A DNA stretch of 35,882 nt, from NCBI GenBank assembly GCA_964649815.1, contig CAZYQC010000034.1, positions 1 to 35,882 on the forward strand. The letters are read 5' to 3'. Below are positions 6,669 to 15,003 of this stretch, in pieces. The position numbers and the translations under genes were made by a program. The stretch comes from G013214665 sp964649815 (GTDB taxonomy: Bacteria; Pseudomonadota; Alphaproteobacteria; Rhodobacterales; Rhodobacteraceae). Within the stretch, counting starts at the first letter, position 1; each line of letters starts with the position of its first letter. The notes beneath the pieces are model-generated. The model made no database searches. It was given only the letters and a program-made list of their open reading frames with translations, and had not been told where the DNA came from.

Positions 6669-7232
6669 ATGATGAGACATCTTTTGACCGCATTACCGCT
6701 TGCTGCATTGGCGACACCTGCGCTGGCCGCGAAAGGCCCGTTCTTTTCTCTGGCCAACACCGACTTTGTTGTCCTGATTTCCTTCATCATCTTTATCGGC
6801 GTCCTGCTGTACTTCAAAGTACCTGGCATGATCGGCGGGATGCTGAAGACCCGTGCCGAGGGCATCCAGTCAGAGCTGGATGAAGCGCGGGCGCTGAGAG
6901 ACGAAGCCCAGGCCTTGCTGGCGGAGTACGAGCGCAAGCAAAAGGAAGTTCAGGAATTGGCGGGCCGCATCGTCGCGCAAGCCAAAACCGATGCGGAAGC
7001 CGCTGCTGAAACAGCGAAATCTGATCTCGAGGTTGCTGTTGCGCGCCGCCTGGCGGCTGCGGAAGAGCAAATCTCGTCGGCAGAAGCCAGCGCTGTGAAA
7101 GAGGTGCGGGACGAAGCGGCGCAAGTGGCTGTTGCCGCAGCGCGCGAAGTGATCGCCCAGCAGATGACCGCTGCCAATGCGAATGCGTTGATCGAAGACG
7201 CGATTTCAGCGGTGGACGCAAAGCTGCACTAA
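6669..7232 (+). CDS. atpF: F0F1 ATP synthase subunit b
   Basis: This is the second peripheral-stalk subunit, 187 aa, with a membrane anchor and a long charged coiled coil. The N-terminus 'LLTALPLAALATPALA' looks like a signal peptide and is followed by a second hydrophobic helix, 'FVVLISFIIFIGVLLYF'. Subunit b of related bacteria has the same two-part N-terminus. After about residue 60 the sequence is heptad-rich ('RAEGIQSELDEARALRDEA'). It begins two bases after the b' stop, and a strong terminator follows, so it is the last gene of the F0 operon. No F1 genes follow, which fits the split F0/F1 operons of Rhodobacter relatives. Confidence 0.95.
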   Translation: MMRHLLTALPLAALATPALAAKGPFFSLANTDFVVLISFIIFIGVLLYFKVPGMIGGMLKTRAEGIQSELDEARALRDEAQALLAEYERKQKEVQELAGRIVAQAKTDAEAAAETAKSDLEVAVARRLAAAEEQISSAEASAVKEVRDEAAQVAVAAAREVIAQQMTAANANALIEDAISAVDAKLH

Positions 7233-7256
7233 ACGCTGATCCATTTGTGAATTGTC

Positions 7257-7293
7257 AAAGCCCCTTGGCCCGTTGCCGAGGGGCTTTTGTTTT
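7257..7293 (+). terminator. Rho-independent terminator of the F0 operon
   Basis: AAAGCCCCTTGG pairs with CCGAGGGGCTTT (12 bp, one G-U) around the 7-base loop CCCGTTG, followed by TTTTGTTTT-like sequence. It lies between convergent atpF and the GntR gene. The A-run on the left side means it could also terminate transcription from the GntR side. Confidence 0.9.
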
Positions 7294-7334
7294 GGGCCAT
7301 TGGCCTCAGGCGCTTGCAGAGGTTGCTGCAGGTG

Positions 7335-8099
7335 TCAGCCCATTTGATGATCGAGACGCTGTTGTGCGATGCCTGCATTTGCGTCGGCGCGGCGCTGGTC
7401 CCGCAAGGCGCGCTCAACAAAGTCCAGATGGGCCTCGACCGCCGCGCGGGCTGTGGCCGGGTCTCGCGCTTGGAGGGCTGCGTTGATTGCGCGGTGTTGA
7501 TCCAGCAAGGCCGAACGCGTTGTGCGCTGTTGGAACATAACTTGGCGGTTGTAGAACACTCCTTCGCGCAACAGGTCGTACATGGACCGCATCATATGCA
7601 GCATGATCACGTTGTGGCTGGCCTCAATGATGGCCATGTGGAATTGCGCGTCGAGTTGGGCCTCATCTTCGGACAGGCGGGTGGAATGGGCCGCTTCCAT
7701 TTTGTCGAAAATCGTTTGGACGACCTTCAAATCCGTGTCCGTCGCCAATCGGGCCGCCCTGTCAGCAGCGAGGCCTTCCATGTCGCGGCGGAACGCAAGG
7801 TAGTCAAAGACCGCGTCGTCGTGGCGCGCAAAAAGTTGTGTTAGCGCGGGCGAGAAAGCAGAGCCCAGAACATCGGCGACATAGACGCCTGCGCTGGGTC
7901 GAGTTTCGAGCAATCCATCGGCTTGCAACGTCGCGAGTGCGTCGCGCAGGGACGGGCGTGACACGCCCAAACGTTCGGACAGCTCTCGTTCAGAGGGCAA
8001 ACGCTCGCCCGGGCGTAGGATTCCACGCAGGATCAATTGCTCGATCTGATGAATCACGGCCTGAGATAGTTTTTCCGTTTGAACGGGTCGAAAGGGCAT
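7335..8099 (-). CDS. FadR/GntR-family regulator with FCD domain
   Basis: This is a 254-aa GntR-type repressor. The N-terminal winged helix reads 'LRPGERLPSERELSERLGVS' and continues 'RPSLRDAL', the standard GntR motif. The C-terminal FCD domain shows a complete metal-site pattern: Asp150, His154 ('DAQFHMAI'), His202 ('DQHRAI') and His224 ('VEAHLDF'). FCD regulators of this group (LldR, PdhR, GlcC types) usually sense carboxylic acids such as lactate, pyruvate or glycolate; which one cannot be told here. No metabolic gene is adjacent, so it may regulate in trans and repress itself via the inverted repeat 23 bases upstream. It converges on the F0 operon terminator. Confidence 0.9.
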   Translation of the reverse strand: MPFRPVQTEKLSQAVIHQIEQLILRGILRPGERLPSERELSERLGVSRPSLRDALATLQADGLLETRPSAGVYVADVLGSAFSPALTQLFARHDDAVFDYLAFRRDMEGLAADRAARLATDTDLKVVQTIFDKMEAAHSTRLSEDEAQLDAQFHMAIIEASHNVIMLHMMRSMYDLLREGVFYNRQVMFQQRTTRSALLDQHRAINAALQARDPATARAAVEAHLDFVERALRDQRRADANAGIAQQRLDHQMG

Positions 8100-8121
8100 T
8101 GCGTGGTGTCCGAATGTGAAT

Positions 8122-8140
8122 TGGTCAATTCATATGACCA
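8122..8140. promoter_or_regulatory. Candidate GntR operator
   Basis: TGGTCA and TGACCA form a perfect 6-bp inverted repeat with a 7-base spacer, 23 bases upstream of the GntR gene. TGGT...ACCA half-sites are characteristic of FadR-type GntR regulators (for example PdhR), so this is a good candidate for the protein's own operator. The inner sequence also contains the palindrome TCATATGA. Confidence 0.6.
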
Positions 8141-8206
8141 GATGCGCGCGCGGGCAATGGCGAGAGGGATCGCGCAAGAGGCGGCAAGCCATCTGGCGCA
8201 ATATGT

Positions 8207-8215
8207 TGTGGATAA
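8207..8215 (-). promoter_or_regulatory. Perfect DnaA-box match upstream of smc
   Basis: TGTGGATAA is the exact reverse complement of the strong DnaA-box consensus TTATCCACA. It lies about 100 bases before the smc start. Only one copy was seen, so this is not an origin. It may be chance, or DnaA may act on smc transcription. Confidence 0.3.
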
Positions 8216-8316
8216 GTGCTGTGCGGCCGCTGCTTGTAGTGGTGGCGCATTGACAGGTGGGGGCAGGACTCGCCATTCTGTACGCCTGAAACCTCAAAAG
8301 GCCTAGACGGCGGCAC

Positions 8317-11300
8317 GTGCGATTTTCGAAACTCAGACTGACCGGCTTCAAAAGCTTTGTTGATCCGACGGATTTGATCATCGCGGATGGCCTGACCGGT
8401 GTGGTCGGGCCGAACGGATGCGGCAAGTCGAACCTGCTTGAGGCGCTGCGCTGGGTGATGGGCGAAAACCGCCCCACGGCGATGCGCGGCGGCGGCATGG
8501 AAGACGTGATTTTTGCCGGTGCCGCGACACGGCCGGCGCGTAATTTCGCTGAGGTCAGTCTGCATATCGACAATTCGGAGCGTTTGGCCCCGGCGGGATT
8601 CAACACCGAAGACGCGATCGAGATTGTGCGCCGCATCACGCGGGATGTTGGCAGTGCTTATAAGGCCGGTGGCAAGGACGTGCGTGCGCGCGATGTCCAG
8701 ATGCTTTTCGCCGACGCATCAACCGGCGCGCACAGCCCGGCACTTGTGCGGCAAGGACAGATTTCCGAGCTGATCAACGCCAAGCCCAAGGCGCGACGGC
8801 GCATCCTGGAAGAGGCGGCTGGTATCTCGGGGCTGTATCAACGTCGCCACGAGGCTGAGTTAAAGCTCAAAGGTGCCGAAGCAAATTTGGCGCGTGTTGA
8901 CGACGTGATCGAGACTTTGGTCTCGCAGTTGAATGCCTTGGCACGCCAAGCGCGACAGGCTGCGCGCTATCGCGAAATCGGAGAGGATTTGCGCAGCGCG
9001 GAAGGACAGCTGCTGTACCGGCGATGGAGAGAGGCGGACGAGGCGCGGGCTCAGGCCGAGGCGGTGCTGAAGGACCGCGTCGCGGATGCGGCGCAGGCCG
9101 AAGCGGCGGTGGCGCGGGCTGTCAAAGCGCGGCTTGCAGCGGATGAAGCGATCCCGCCCCTGCGGGAGGAAGACGCGATTGCGGCTGCGCTGGTGCAGCG
9201 GCTGGTGGTGCAGCGCGACACGCTGGATGAGCGGGACGCCCAAGCCAAGGCGACGATCGCGCAGCTCACCCAGCAGATCGGGCGGCTGGGCCACGACATT
9301 GAGCGCGAAAGCGGGTTGAACCGCGACGCGGGCGATACGATTGCACAGCTTGAATGGGAAGCGTCCGCGTTGGCGGAAGCGGGCGAAGGGCATGATGTGG
9401 CTTTGGAAGCAGCCGCCGAAGCGGCGCGTGGTGCGGCCGATATCCTCCAAACGCGCGAAGAAAGCCTGGCGGAGAAAACCGAAGACACGGCGCGATTGGC
9501 CGCACGCCACAGCTCGGCCCAGCGGTTGTTGGAAGACACCGAAAAAACGCGCCTAAGGGCCGAAGGCGAAGCGGAAAAGGCGCGCGTGGCAGTTGATCAA
9601 AGCAAAGCCGCCCTTGAGGCCGCGCATGACGCGTATGAGCGTTCAAAGCAAGATGTCGCGCAGGCCGAGGCGACCGCCACGCGGGCCGAGGCCACGTTGA
9701 TCGAAGCGGATGAGGCGCGCGCCGAGGTGCAATCGCGCGAGGCGGATGCGCGGGCGGAGCGGTCTGAGGCTGAGGGCGAGTTGAATGCGCTGCGGGCCGA
9801 GACCTCGGCGCTGGCAAAGCTGGTGGATCGGGATACGGCGGAGACGGGACAGATCCTGGATCAGCTGCAAGTCGAGCCGGGATACGAAAAGGCCCTGGGC
9901 GCGGCACTGGCCGACGATCTGCGGGCGCCGGAAGTGGATAGCGACGGGCCATCCGGCTGGGCGCGTTTGCCGGCCTATACGTCAGAGCAACCTTTGCCCG
10001 CCGGTGCCACACCGCTAAGCGGATATGTGCGAGGGCCTGATGCGCTGCGGCGGCGCATGGCCCAGATCGGCTTGGTCGAGGCGGATGATGCAGGGCCGTT
10101 GCAGGCGGCCCTGTTGCCGGGGCAACGGTTGGTATCGCTGGAGGGCGATATGTGGCGTTGGGATGGTTTTCGCGCCTGGGCCGAAGACGCACCAAGTGCT
10201 GCGGCATTGCGGCTGGAACAGTTGAACCGGCTTGAGTCTTTGAAACAGGCGTTGGAACAGGCGACGGCGCGGGCTGATGGCGCACAGCATGCGCACGAGG
10301 TTCTGACAGAGCGCCTGGCGCAATTGACCGAAGCCGACAAACAAGCGCGTCTCGCACGGCGCGAAGCGGACAGAATGGTTGCCGAAGCAGGCCGCACCAT
10401 GAGCCGCGCCGAGGCCGATCGCAATTTGTCAGAAGGCAAAGTCGAGAGTTTGACATTGGCCGTGGCACGTCACGAAGACGAGGCGGCGGATGCGCGCGCG
10501 CGCAAGGTCGAGGCCGAAGAGGCCTTGGGCGAGCTTGAGGATCTGGAAACGGCGCGGGCCGAGGTCGAGGCACAGCGCAGCGCGGTCGAAGATGCGCGTG
10601 CCGAAATGTTAAGCCGCCGGTCGTCTTTTGATGAGTTGAAACGGGCCGGAGATGCGCGGATCAAACGCTCGCAAGAGATCACAAAAGAGATCAGCGGCTG
10701 GAAGCACCGTTTGCAAACCGCCGAAGCACGGGGCGCTGAGCTGAGCGAACGCAAAGCCCAGTCCGAGGCGGATCTGGTGGCGGCCGAGGCGCTGCCCGGA
10801 GAGATCGAGACCCAGCGCGCGACATTGTCGGTCGAAGTGACCAAAGGCGAGGCGCGGCTGGCGCGGGCGCGCGATGCGCTGAGCAGCGCCGAGGCCGTCT
10901 TGCGCGAGGCCTCTAACGCAGAGCGAGAGGCGGAACGCGCTGCATCTGACGCGCGCGAGGCCAGAGCCGCAGCAGAGGCCCGCGCCGAGGGCGCGCGGGA
11001 TGCGGTTACGGCAGCAGCCGAGCGTATAGCCGAAGAGGCGCAGATGACGCCCAATCAACTGCTAGGGGCTTTGAATGTCACCCCAGATGACATGCCCAAG
11101 GTCGAAGCGCTGGAAACCGAGGTCAACCGCCTCAAACGGCAACGCGATGCCTTGGGTGCGGTCAATTTGCGCGCGGAAGAAGACGCCAAGGACGTTCAGA
11201 CCGAACATGATGTGCTGGTGGCAGAAAAGGCGGATTTGGACGAAGCCATTCGGACCTTGCGGGGCGGCATTGCAAGCCTGAACAAAGAAGGCCGGGAGCG

Positions 11301-11772
11301 GTTATTGACAGCCTTTGAGCAAGTGAACAGCAACTTTTCGTTGCTCTTCCGTCACCTTTTTGGCGGCGGTGAGGCGAATTTGGTGATGGTCGAAAGTGAC
11401 GACCCGCTGGAAGCGGGCCTTGAGATCATGTGCCAGCCGCCAGGCAAAAAGCTGTCGACGCTTTCGCTTTTGTCTGGTGGAGAGCAGACGTTGACCGCGT
11501 TGGCGTTGATCTTTGCGGTATTCCTGGCAAACCCAGCGCCCATCTGCGTGTTGGACGAAGTCGACGCGCCGCTGGATGATGCGAATGTGACGCGGTTCTG
11601 CGATCTTTTGGACGAGATGTGCCGCCGAACCGAGACCCGCTTCTTGATCATCACGCACCACGCGGTGACGATGTCAAGGATGGACCGCCTGTTCGGCGTT
11701 ACAATGGCCGAGCAGGGCGTTTCACAGCTTGTCTCAGTTGACCTCAAGAAGGCCGAAACGTTGGTGGCATAG
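8317..11772 (+). CDS. smc: Chromosome segregation ATPase SMC
   Basis: This is the 1151-aa structural-maintenance-of-chromosomes protein that organises and segregates the chromosome with ScpA and ScpB. The N-terminal head has Walker A 'GPNGCGKS' (31-38). Long coiled coils with alanine/glutamate/arginine-rich heptads flank a hinge at roughly residues 509-620. The C-terminal head holds the ABC signature 'LSGGEQ' (1052-1057) and Walker B 'CVLDEVD' with Asp1080 and Glu1081. All catalytic elements are intact and the length is normal. Translation starts at a GTG encoding the usual 'RFSKLRLTGFKSF' beginning; the ribosome site is weak. It stands alone on its strand, 217 bases from the divergent GntR gene, and ends 16 bases from the convergent lytic transglycosylase. 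Confidence 0.97.
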   Translation: MRFSKLRLTGFKSFVDPTDLIIADGLTGVVGPNGCGKSNLLEALRWVMGENRPTAMRGGGMEDVIFAGAATRPARNFAEVSLHIDNSERLAPAGFNTEDAIEIVRRITRDVGSAYKAGGKDVRARDVQMLFADASTGAHSPALVRQGQISELINAKPKARRRILEEAAGISGLYQRRHEAELKLKGAEANLARVDDVIETLVSQLNALARQARQAARYREIGEDLRSAEGQLLYRRWREADEARAQAEAVLKDRVADAAQAEAAVARAVKARLAADEAIPPLREEDAIAAALVQRLVVQRDTLDERDAQAKATIAQLTQQIGRLGHDIERESGLNRDAGDTIAQLEWEASALAEAGEGHDVALEAAAEAARGAADILQTREESLAEKTEDTARLAARHSSAQRLLEDTEKTRLRAEGEAEKARVAVDQSKAALEAAHDAYERSKQDVAQAEATATRAEATLIEADEARAEVQSREADARAERSEAEGELNALRAETSALAKLVDRDTAETGQILDQLQVEPGYEKALGAALADDLRAPEVDSDGPSGWARLPAYTSEQPLPAGATPLSGYVRGPDALRRRMAQIGLVEADDAGPLQAALLPGQRLVSLEGDMWRWDGFRAWAEDAPSAAALRLEQLNRLESLKQALEQATARADGAQHAHEVLTERLAQLTEADKQARLARREADRMVAEAGRTMSRAEADRNLSEGKVESLTLAVARHEDEAADARARKVEAEEALGELEDLETARAEVEAQRSAVEDARAEMLSRRSSFDELKRAGDARIKRSQEITKEISGWKHRLQTAEARGAELSERKAQSEADLVAAEALPGEIETQRATLSVEVTKGEARLARARDALSSAEAVLREASNAEREAERAASDAREARAAAEARAEGARDAVTAAAERIAEEAQMTPNQLLGALNVTPDDMPKVEALETEVNRLKRQRDALGAVNLRAEEDAKDVQTEHDVLVAEKADLDEAIRTLRGGIASLNKEGRERLLTAFEQVNSNFSLLFRHLFGGGEANLVMVESDDPLEAGLEIMCQPPGKKLSTLSLLSGGEQTLTALALIFAVFLANPAPICVLDEVDAPLDDANVTRFCDLLDEMCRRTETRFLIITHHAVTMSRMDRLFGVTMAEQGVSQLVSVDLKKAETLVA

Positions 11773-11788
11773 CCAACCGTCCTGGGCG

Positions 11789-12955
11789 TCAAAGCCGGTT
11801 GAGCAGCGCCGGTGTTGGCCATGCATCGGCGGGAAGACCCAGGCGAATTTGCTCGGCTTTGACCGCGGCACGGGTCCCTGCGCCCAGAATTCCGTCAACC
11901 TTACCAACATCGTGCCCACGCGCCTGCAGCTTGCGCTGCAAAGCCTTCATCTGATCGCCATTCAACCCTGCGTCCGGGGTTCGGGCATCGTAAACCGGGG
12001 CGCCTTCGAGCCGGGTCGCGAAATATGCTGCCGTCAGCACATAGGTAAAGCTCTGATTCCACTCAAAATAGACGCGGAAATTCGGATAGGCGAGGAATGC
12101 GGGCCCTTTGTGGCCTTGGGGCAGGATCAAAGATGCGGGCAGGTCGGTAAGACTGCCTGAGCGGGCGCGGACACCCAACGATTGCCATTCCGCAATCGAC
12201 TTGGTCGTGGTCAGCCCGCTTTGCGACCAGTCCATTTGCGCAGGCACGGTGACCTCTTGCAACCAGGGCTCATTGGCGCGCCATCCCAGGTGCGAGAGCA
12301 TTTTGCCACCGGAAACCAGTGCGTCGGTGGCCGAAGTCTTTAAGCGGATTGCGCCGTCGCCGTCGGCATCAACTCCGTTTTCCAGAATGTCTTTCGGCAG
12401 CATTTGAACCATGCCAATTTCGCCGGCCCAAGCGCCCGTGGTGGTGCGGGGATCAAACTGGCCTTTGGCAAAAAGTTCGACCGCTGCAAAGACCTGCGGG
12501 CGGAAAAGCTCGGGTCGGCGGCAATCATGGGCCAAGGTGACGAGCGCATTGGCGGTGTTGAAGTCGCCCTGGAACGCTCCGTAATCCGTTTCAAAAGCCC
12601 AAAAGGCCAAAAGCACCCCCCGATTGAGGCCGTAGTCACGGGCGATACGGTCAAAGGTGGCCGCGTGCTGTTGTGCTTTGCTGCGCCCGCGATTGATGCG
12701 GTCTTGCGAGATGAGCCGACGCGAGAATTCGATGAACGGCTTTTGGAAGACACCTTGGCGGCGGTCCGCTTGCAAAACCTTTGAATCTTGCCGCACGCCG
12801 TTAAAAAAAGCGTCGGCTGTTTTGGGTGATGTACCGCGCGAGATGGCTTCGGCCTTGAGGTCTGAGACAAAGCCCGAAAAGCTGCCGCCGCATTGTGCGA
12901 AAACGGCTGTTGGAAAAGCCAGGCTGAGACAGAGGGCAGCGGCGGTCAAACGCAT
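11789..12955 (-). CDS. Lytic murein transglycosylase (MltB-like) with peptidoglycan-binding domain
   Basis: This 388-aa exported enzyme would cleave peptidoglycan between MurNAc and GlcNAc, forming 1,6-anhydro ends. Residues 1-20 form a signal peptide ending 'AVFA', without a lipobox, so it is likely soluble in the periplasm. The catalytic domain (SLT_2/MltB type) contains 'AFWAFETDYGAFQG' with catalytic Glu122. Further family elements are 'AWAGEIGMVQMLP' and 'LSHLGWRANEPW'. The last 60 residues form a PG_binding_1 domain ('LQRKLQARGHDVGKVDGILG'). I start at the ATG that begins the signal peptide; a longer frame reaches back into cobD. It starts two bases after the cobD stop, so it is probably the last gene of the cob unit, although its job is unrelated. 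Confidence 0.92.
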   Translation of the reverse strand: MRLTAAALCLSLAFPTAVFAQCGGSFSGFVSDLKAEAISRGTSPKTADAFFNGVRQDSKVLQADRRQGVFQKPFIEFSRRLISQDRINRGRSKAQQHAATFDRIARDYGLNRGVLLAFWAFETDYGAFQGDFNTANALVTLAHDCRRPELFRPQVFAAVELFAKGQFDPRTTTGAWAGEIGMVQMLPKDILENGVDADGDGAIRLKTSATDALVSGGKMLSHLGWRANEPWLQEVTVPAQMDWSQSGLTTTKSIAEWQSLGVRARSGSLTDLPASLILPQGHKGPAFLAYPNFRVYFEWNQSFTYVLTAAYFATRLEGAPVYDARTPDAGLNGDQMKALQRKLQARGHDVGKVDGILGAGTRAAVKAEQIRLGLPADAWPTPALLNRL

Positions 12956-12957
12956 GG

Positions 12958-13878
12958 TTAAAATCCTTCGAAAATCAGAGCGGTCAAAATCAACAAAACC
13001 AAAAAGGCGGCCCATGCTTTCCACAACATCGAGACAGTTGCGTCAACGTCATTGGCGGAGAGCTTTTTTCGGCCCTGTGGGTTCACCCAAGGAAAGTCTC
13101 GGGTGACGCCATCATAACTGCGCGGTCCGGCAAGCGCGATATCAAGACTGCGTGCGACAGCGGCCTCGGGCCAACCGGCGTTAGGTGATCGGTGGAGACC
13201 GGCGTCGCTGCGAATTGCGGTTAAGCTGGGTCGCGCGCCGCCGATGGCTGACAAAAGCAGGGCGGAAAGGCGGGCGGGGATCAAATTGAGCAGGTCGTCA
13301 AAACGGGCTGCGGCTTTCCCAAAGTCCTCGTACTTGTCGGTGCGGTAGCCGATCATGCTGTCGGCGGTGTTGACAGTTTTGTAGATCAACAAGCCTGGCA
13401 GACCAGCGACAAGAAACCAAAATGCGGGCGCGATGACGCCGTCGCTAAAATTTTCCGCGGCGCTTTCGATGGCAGCGCGCGACGTGTCGCTTTCGTCCAT
13501 TGCCCGTGTGTCGCGGCTGACGATCATCGCCACGGCGCGGCGGCCTTCTCCAAGCGACAGCTTGAGCCCCTGCGACACCGCCAGGACGTGATCGACAAGC
13601 GAGCGCTGGGCCAAGAGAATTGCCGCGAGGATGATGGTGACCAAGGCGCCAAAGAGCGACAGGACATATCCCAAGACGCCCGCGCCCAAGACCAAAAGCA
13701 CGAGGGTCAGGGCACCTTTGGCCTGCTTGTTCGTGCCTGTGTTCAGCAGACCATCCAACCATTGAATAGCGCGGCCCATCACGACAGCTGGATGGGGCAG
13801 GCGGTCCCAAAGCCAGCGCGGTTCCCCAAGTACCGCGTCCAGCACAAGGGCGGCGCATAAGAGGGTCGCGGTGGTCAT
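12958..13878 (-). CDS. cobD: Adenosylcobinamide-phosphate synthase (CbiB/CobD)
   Basis: This integral membrane enzyme attaches the aminopropanol (phosphate) arm to adenosylcobyric acid, a late step of cobalamin synthesis. The 306-aa protein begins 'LLCAALVLDAVLGEPRWLW', has the conserved 'PHPAVVMGRAI' motif, several membrane helices, and the signature stretch 'AAIESAAENFSDGVIAPAFW' followed by 'NTADSMIGYR'. The ATG used overlaps the cobC stop (ATGA); an earlier ATG 24 bases upstream is less likely. Naming follows the aerobic (Rhodobacter/Pseudomonas) system, where cobD equals Salmonella cbiB. It pairs with cobC, which supplies the aminopropanol phosphate. Confidence 0.95.
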   Translation of the reverse strand: MTTATLLCAALVLDAVLGEPRWLWDRLPHPAVVMGRAIQWLDGLLNTGTNKQAKGALTLVLLVLGAGVLGYVLSLFGALVTIILAAILLAQRSLVDHVLAVSQGLKLSLGEGRRAVAMIVSRDTRAMDESDTSRAAIESAAENFSDGVIAPAFWFLVAGLPGLLIYKTVNTADSMIGYRTDKYEDFGKAAARFDDLLNLIPARLSALLLSAIGGARPSLTAIRSDAGLHRSPNAGWPEAAVARSLDIALAGPRSYDGVTRDFPWVNPQGRKKLSANDVDATVSMLWKAWAAFLVLLILTALIFEGF

Positions 13879-14828
13879 AATGCGGCTTTCAACTGGGCCC
13901 ATCCGGCGTCGGGTGGCAAGCCGACGCGCAGCCAGTGATCATTATAGGGAAACACGCGGGTGAGAATGTGCTGCTCTGCCAGGCGGTGATGCAGCGCTTG
14001 CGCGTCCGGTGTCTCATAAAGGCGAAAAAGGGTTGTGCCGCCGACACATGTCGCGTGTTTCGGAACAAAGAGCGCGTCAAGGTCCCGGGCCGCACGGTCC
14101 AGCCGCGCGCGTTGGGCATCGGCCCAGGCAGGGTCGCCGAGCGCGGCAGCGCCGATCCGCAGTGCGGGGCCAGACACGGCCCAAGGACCAATCCAATTCC
14201 GCAGGCGGTTTATGTGGTCGGCGGTTCCAATGACAAAGCCGAGGCGAACTCCGGCAAGCCCCCAGAACTTACCAAAGCTTTTGAGCACAATGAGGTTCGG
14301 GCGGTCGGTCAGATGCTGGACCAAGCTGTCGTGGGGCAGCGTGTCACAAAAGCTTTCGTCGACGACGCACAGCCCGTCGGTCAGGTCAGATACGCTTCTA
14401 AGTGCCCCAGTGGGGTTGTTGGGATGGACGATCACCTTGGCGGAGGCGGTGCCTTCGGTGCGCACGGTCCAACCCTGAAGCGCAAAGGCGGCGGCATGTT
14501 CGTTATAGGTTGGGCCCTTGATCAGGACGTCGGCGGGGTCGAACAGGCGCGGGATTTGCGCGATTGCGACCGACGCGCCCGCAACGGGCAGGATCTCGGC
14601 CCCGTCAGGGACGTTCCAAAAGCTACGGGCGGCGGCGATCAACTTGGCCTCTGCCCCTTGGTCCGGCAGCGCGGTCCAATCCTCAGGCGTCAGATCGGGT
14701 AGGGGGTACGGGAAAGGCGCGATACCGGTTGAGAGATCGACCCATGTGCTGCGTGATCCGCCGTACTGGGCAATAGCCGCGTCGATCCGGCCGCCGTGAT
14801 CGCGAGAATGTGAAGCGGACGCTGTCAT
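13875..14828 (-). CDS. cobC: Threonine-phosphate decarboxylase-like PLP enzyme CobC
   Basis: This 317-aa fold-type I PLP enzyme belongs to the HisC-like group and would make (R)-1-amino-2-propanol O-phosphate from threonine phosphate for the cobalamin side arm. Visible elements are 'DLSTGIAPFPYP' near the start, 'HPNNPTGAL' (135-143), 'VVDESFCD' (155-162) with the PLP-contacting aspartate, and 'SFGKFWGLAGVRLGF' with the Schiff-base Lys187. The gene leads the cobC-cobD-transglycosylase run. I looked upstream for a cobalamin riboswitch and did not recognise one. Other cobalamin genes are not in this window. Confidence 0.93.
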   Translation of the reverse strand: MTASASHSRDHGGRIDAAIAQYGGSRSTWVDLSTGIAPFPYPLPDLTPEDWTALPDQGAEAKLIAAARSFWNVPDGAEILPVAGASVAIAQIPRLFDPADVLIKGPTYNEHAAAFALQGWTVRTEGTASAKVIVHPNNPTGALRSVSDLTDGLCVVDESFCDTLPHDSLVQHLTDRPNLIVLKSFGKFWGLAGVRLGFVIGTADHINRLRNWIGPWAVSGPALRIGAAALGDPAWADAQRARLDRAARDLDALFVPKHATCVGGTTLFRLYETPDAQALHHRLAEQHILTRVFPYNDHWLRVGLPPDAGWAQLKAAL

Positions 14829-14955
14829 TGAAGTACACCCATGTAAACACCGCCTATTTCACACAGAATCATGCTCGGCCTGCATCAGAGATTTGCTAAA
14901 GCTTAATGGCGACCGCAATGGTTAACGTTTTATTCATACTTTCAGAGCACCACTA

Positions 14956-14988
14956 ACCAATTGGTGGGGAAGTCGCGCCGGAGGCGCG
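14956..14988. promoter_or_regulatory. Palindrome and GC hairpin before the receiver-like gene
   Basis: A perfect 10-bp palindrome ACCAATTGGT (14956-14965) is followed by a hairpin CGCGCC-GGA-GGCGCG (14974-14988), ending 15 bases before the start codon. The palindrome could bind a dimeric regulator and the hairpin could affect translation. The rest of this 175-base gap, between divergent cobC and this gene, is AT-richer and holds no gene. Confidence 0.35.
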
Positions 14989-15003
14989 CGATGCGGAGTT
15001 ACA

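Noticed and set aside
8079..8306. A 75-codon plus-strand frame between the GntR gene and smc
   Set aside because: It runs over the GntR start and operator region, has no ribosome site and no similarity I recognise.
9266..10573. A 435-codon open frame antisense to smc
   Set aside because: It is rich in Pro, Arg and Ala with no recognisable motif, and lies fully opposite the coiled-coil part of smc. High GC removes stop codons in that frame.
14829..15003. Possible cobalamin riboswitch upstream of cobC
   Set aside because: I could not find a B12-box-like element or the expected long structured leader in this 175-base gap. A covariance search would be decisive.
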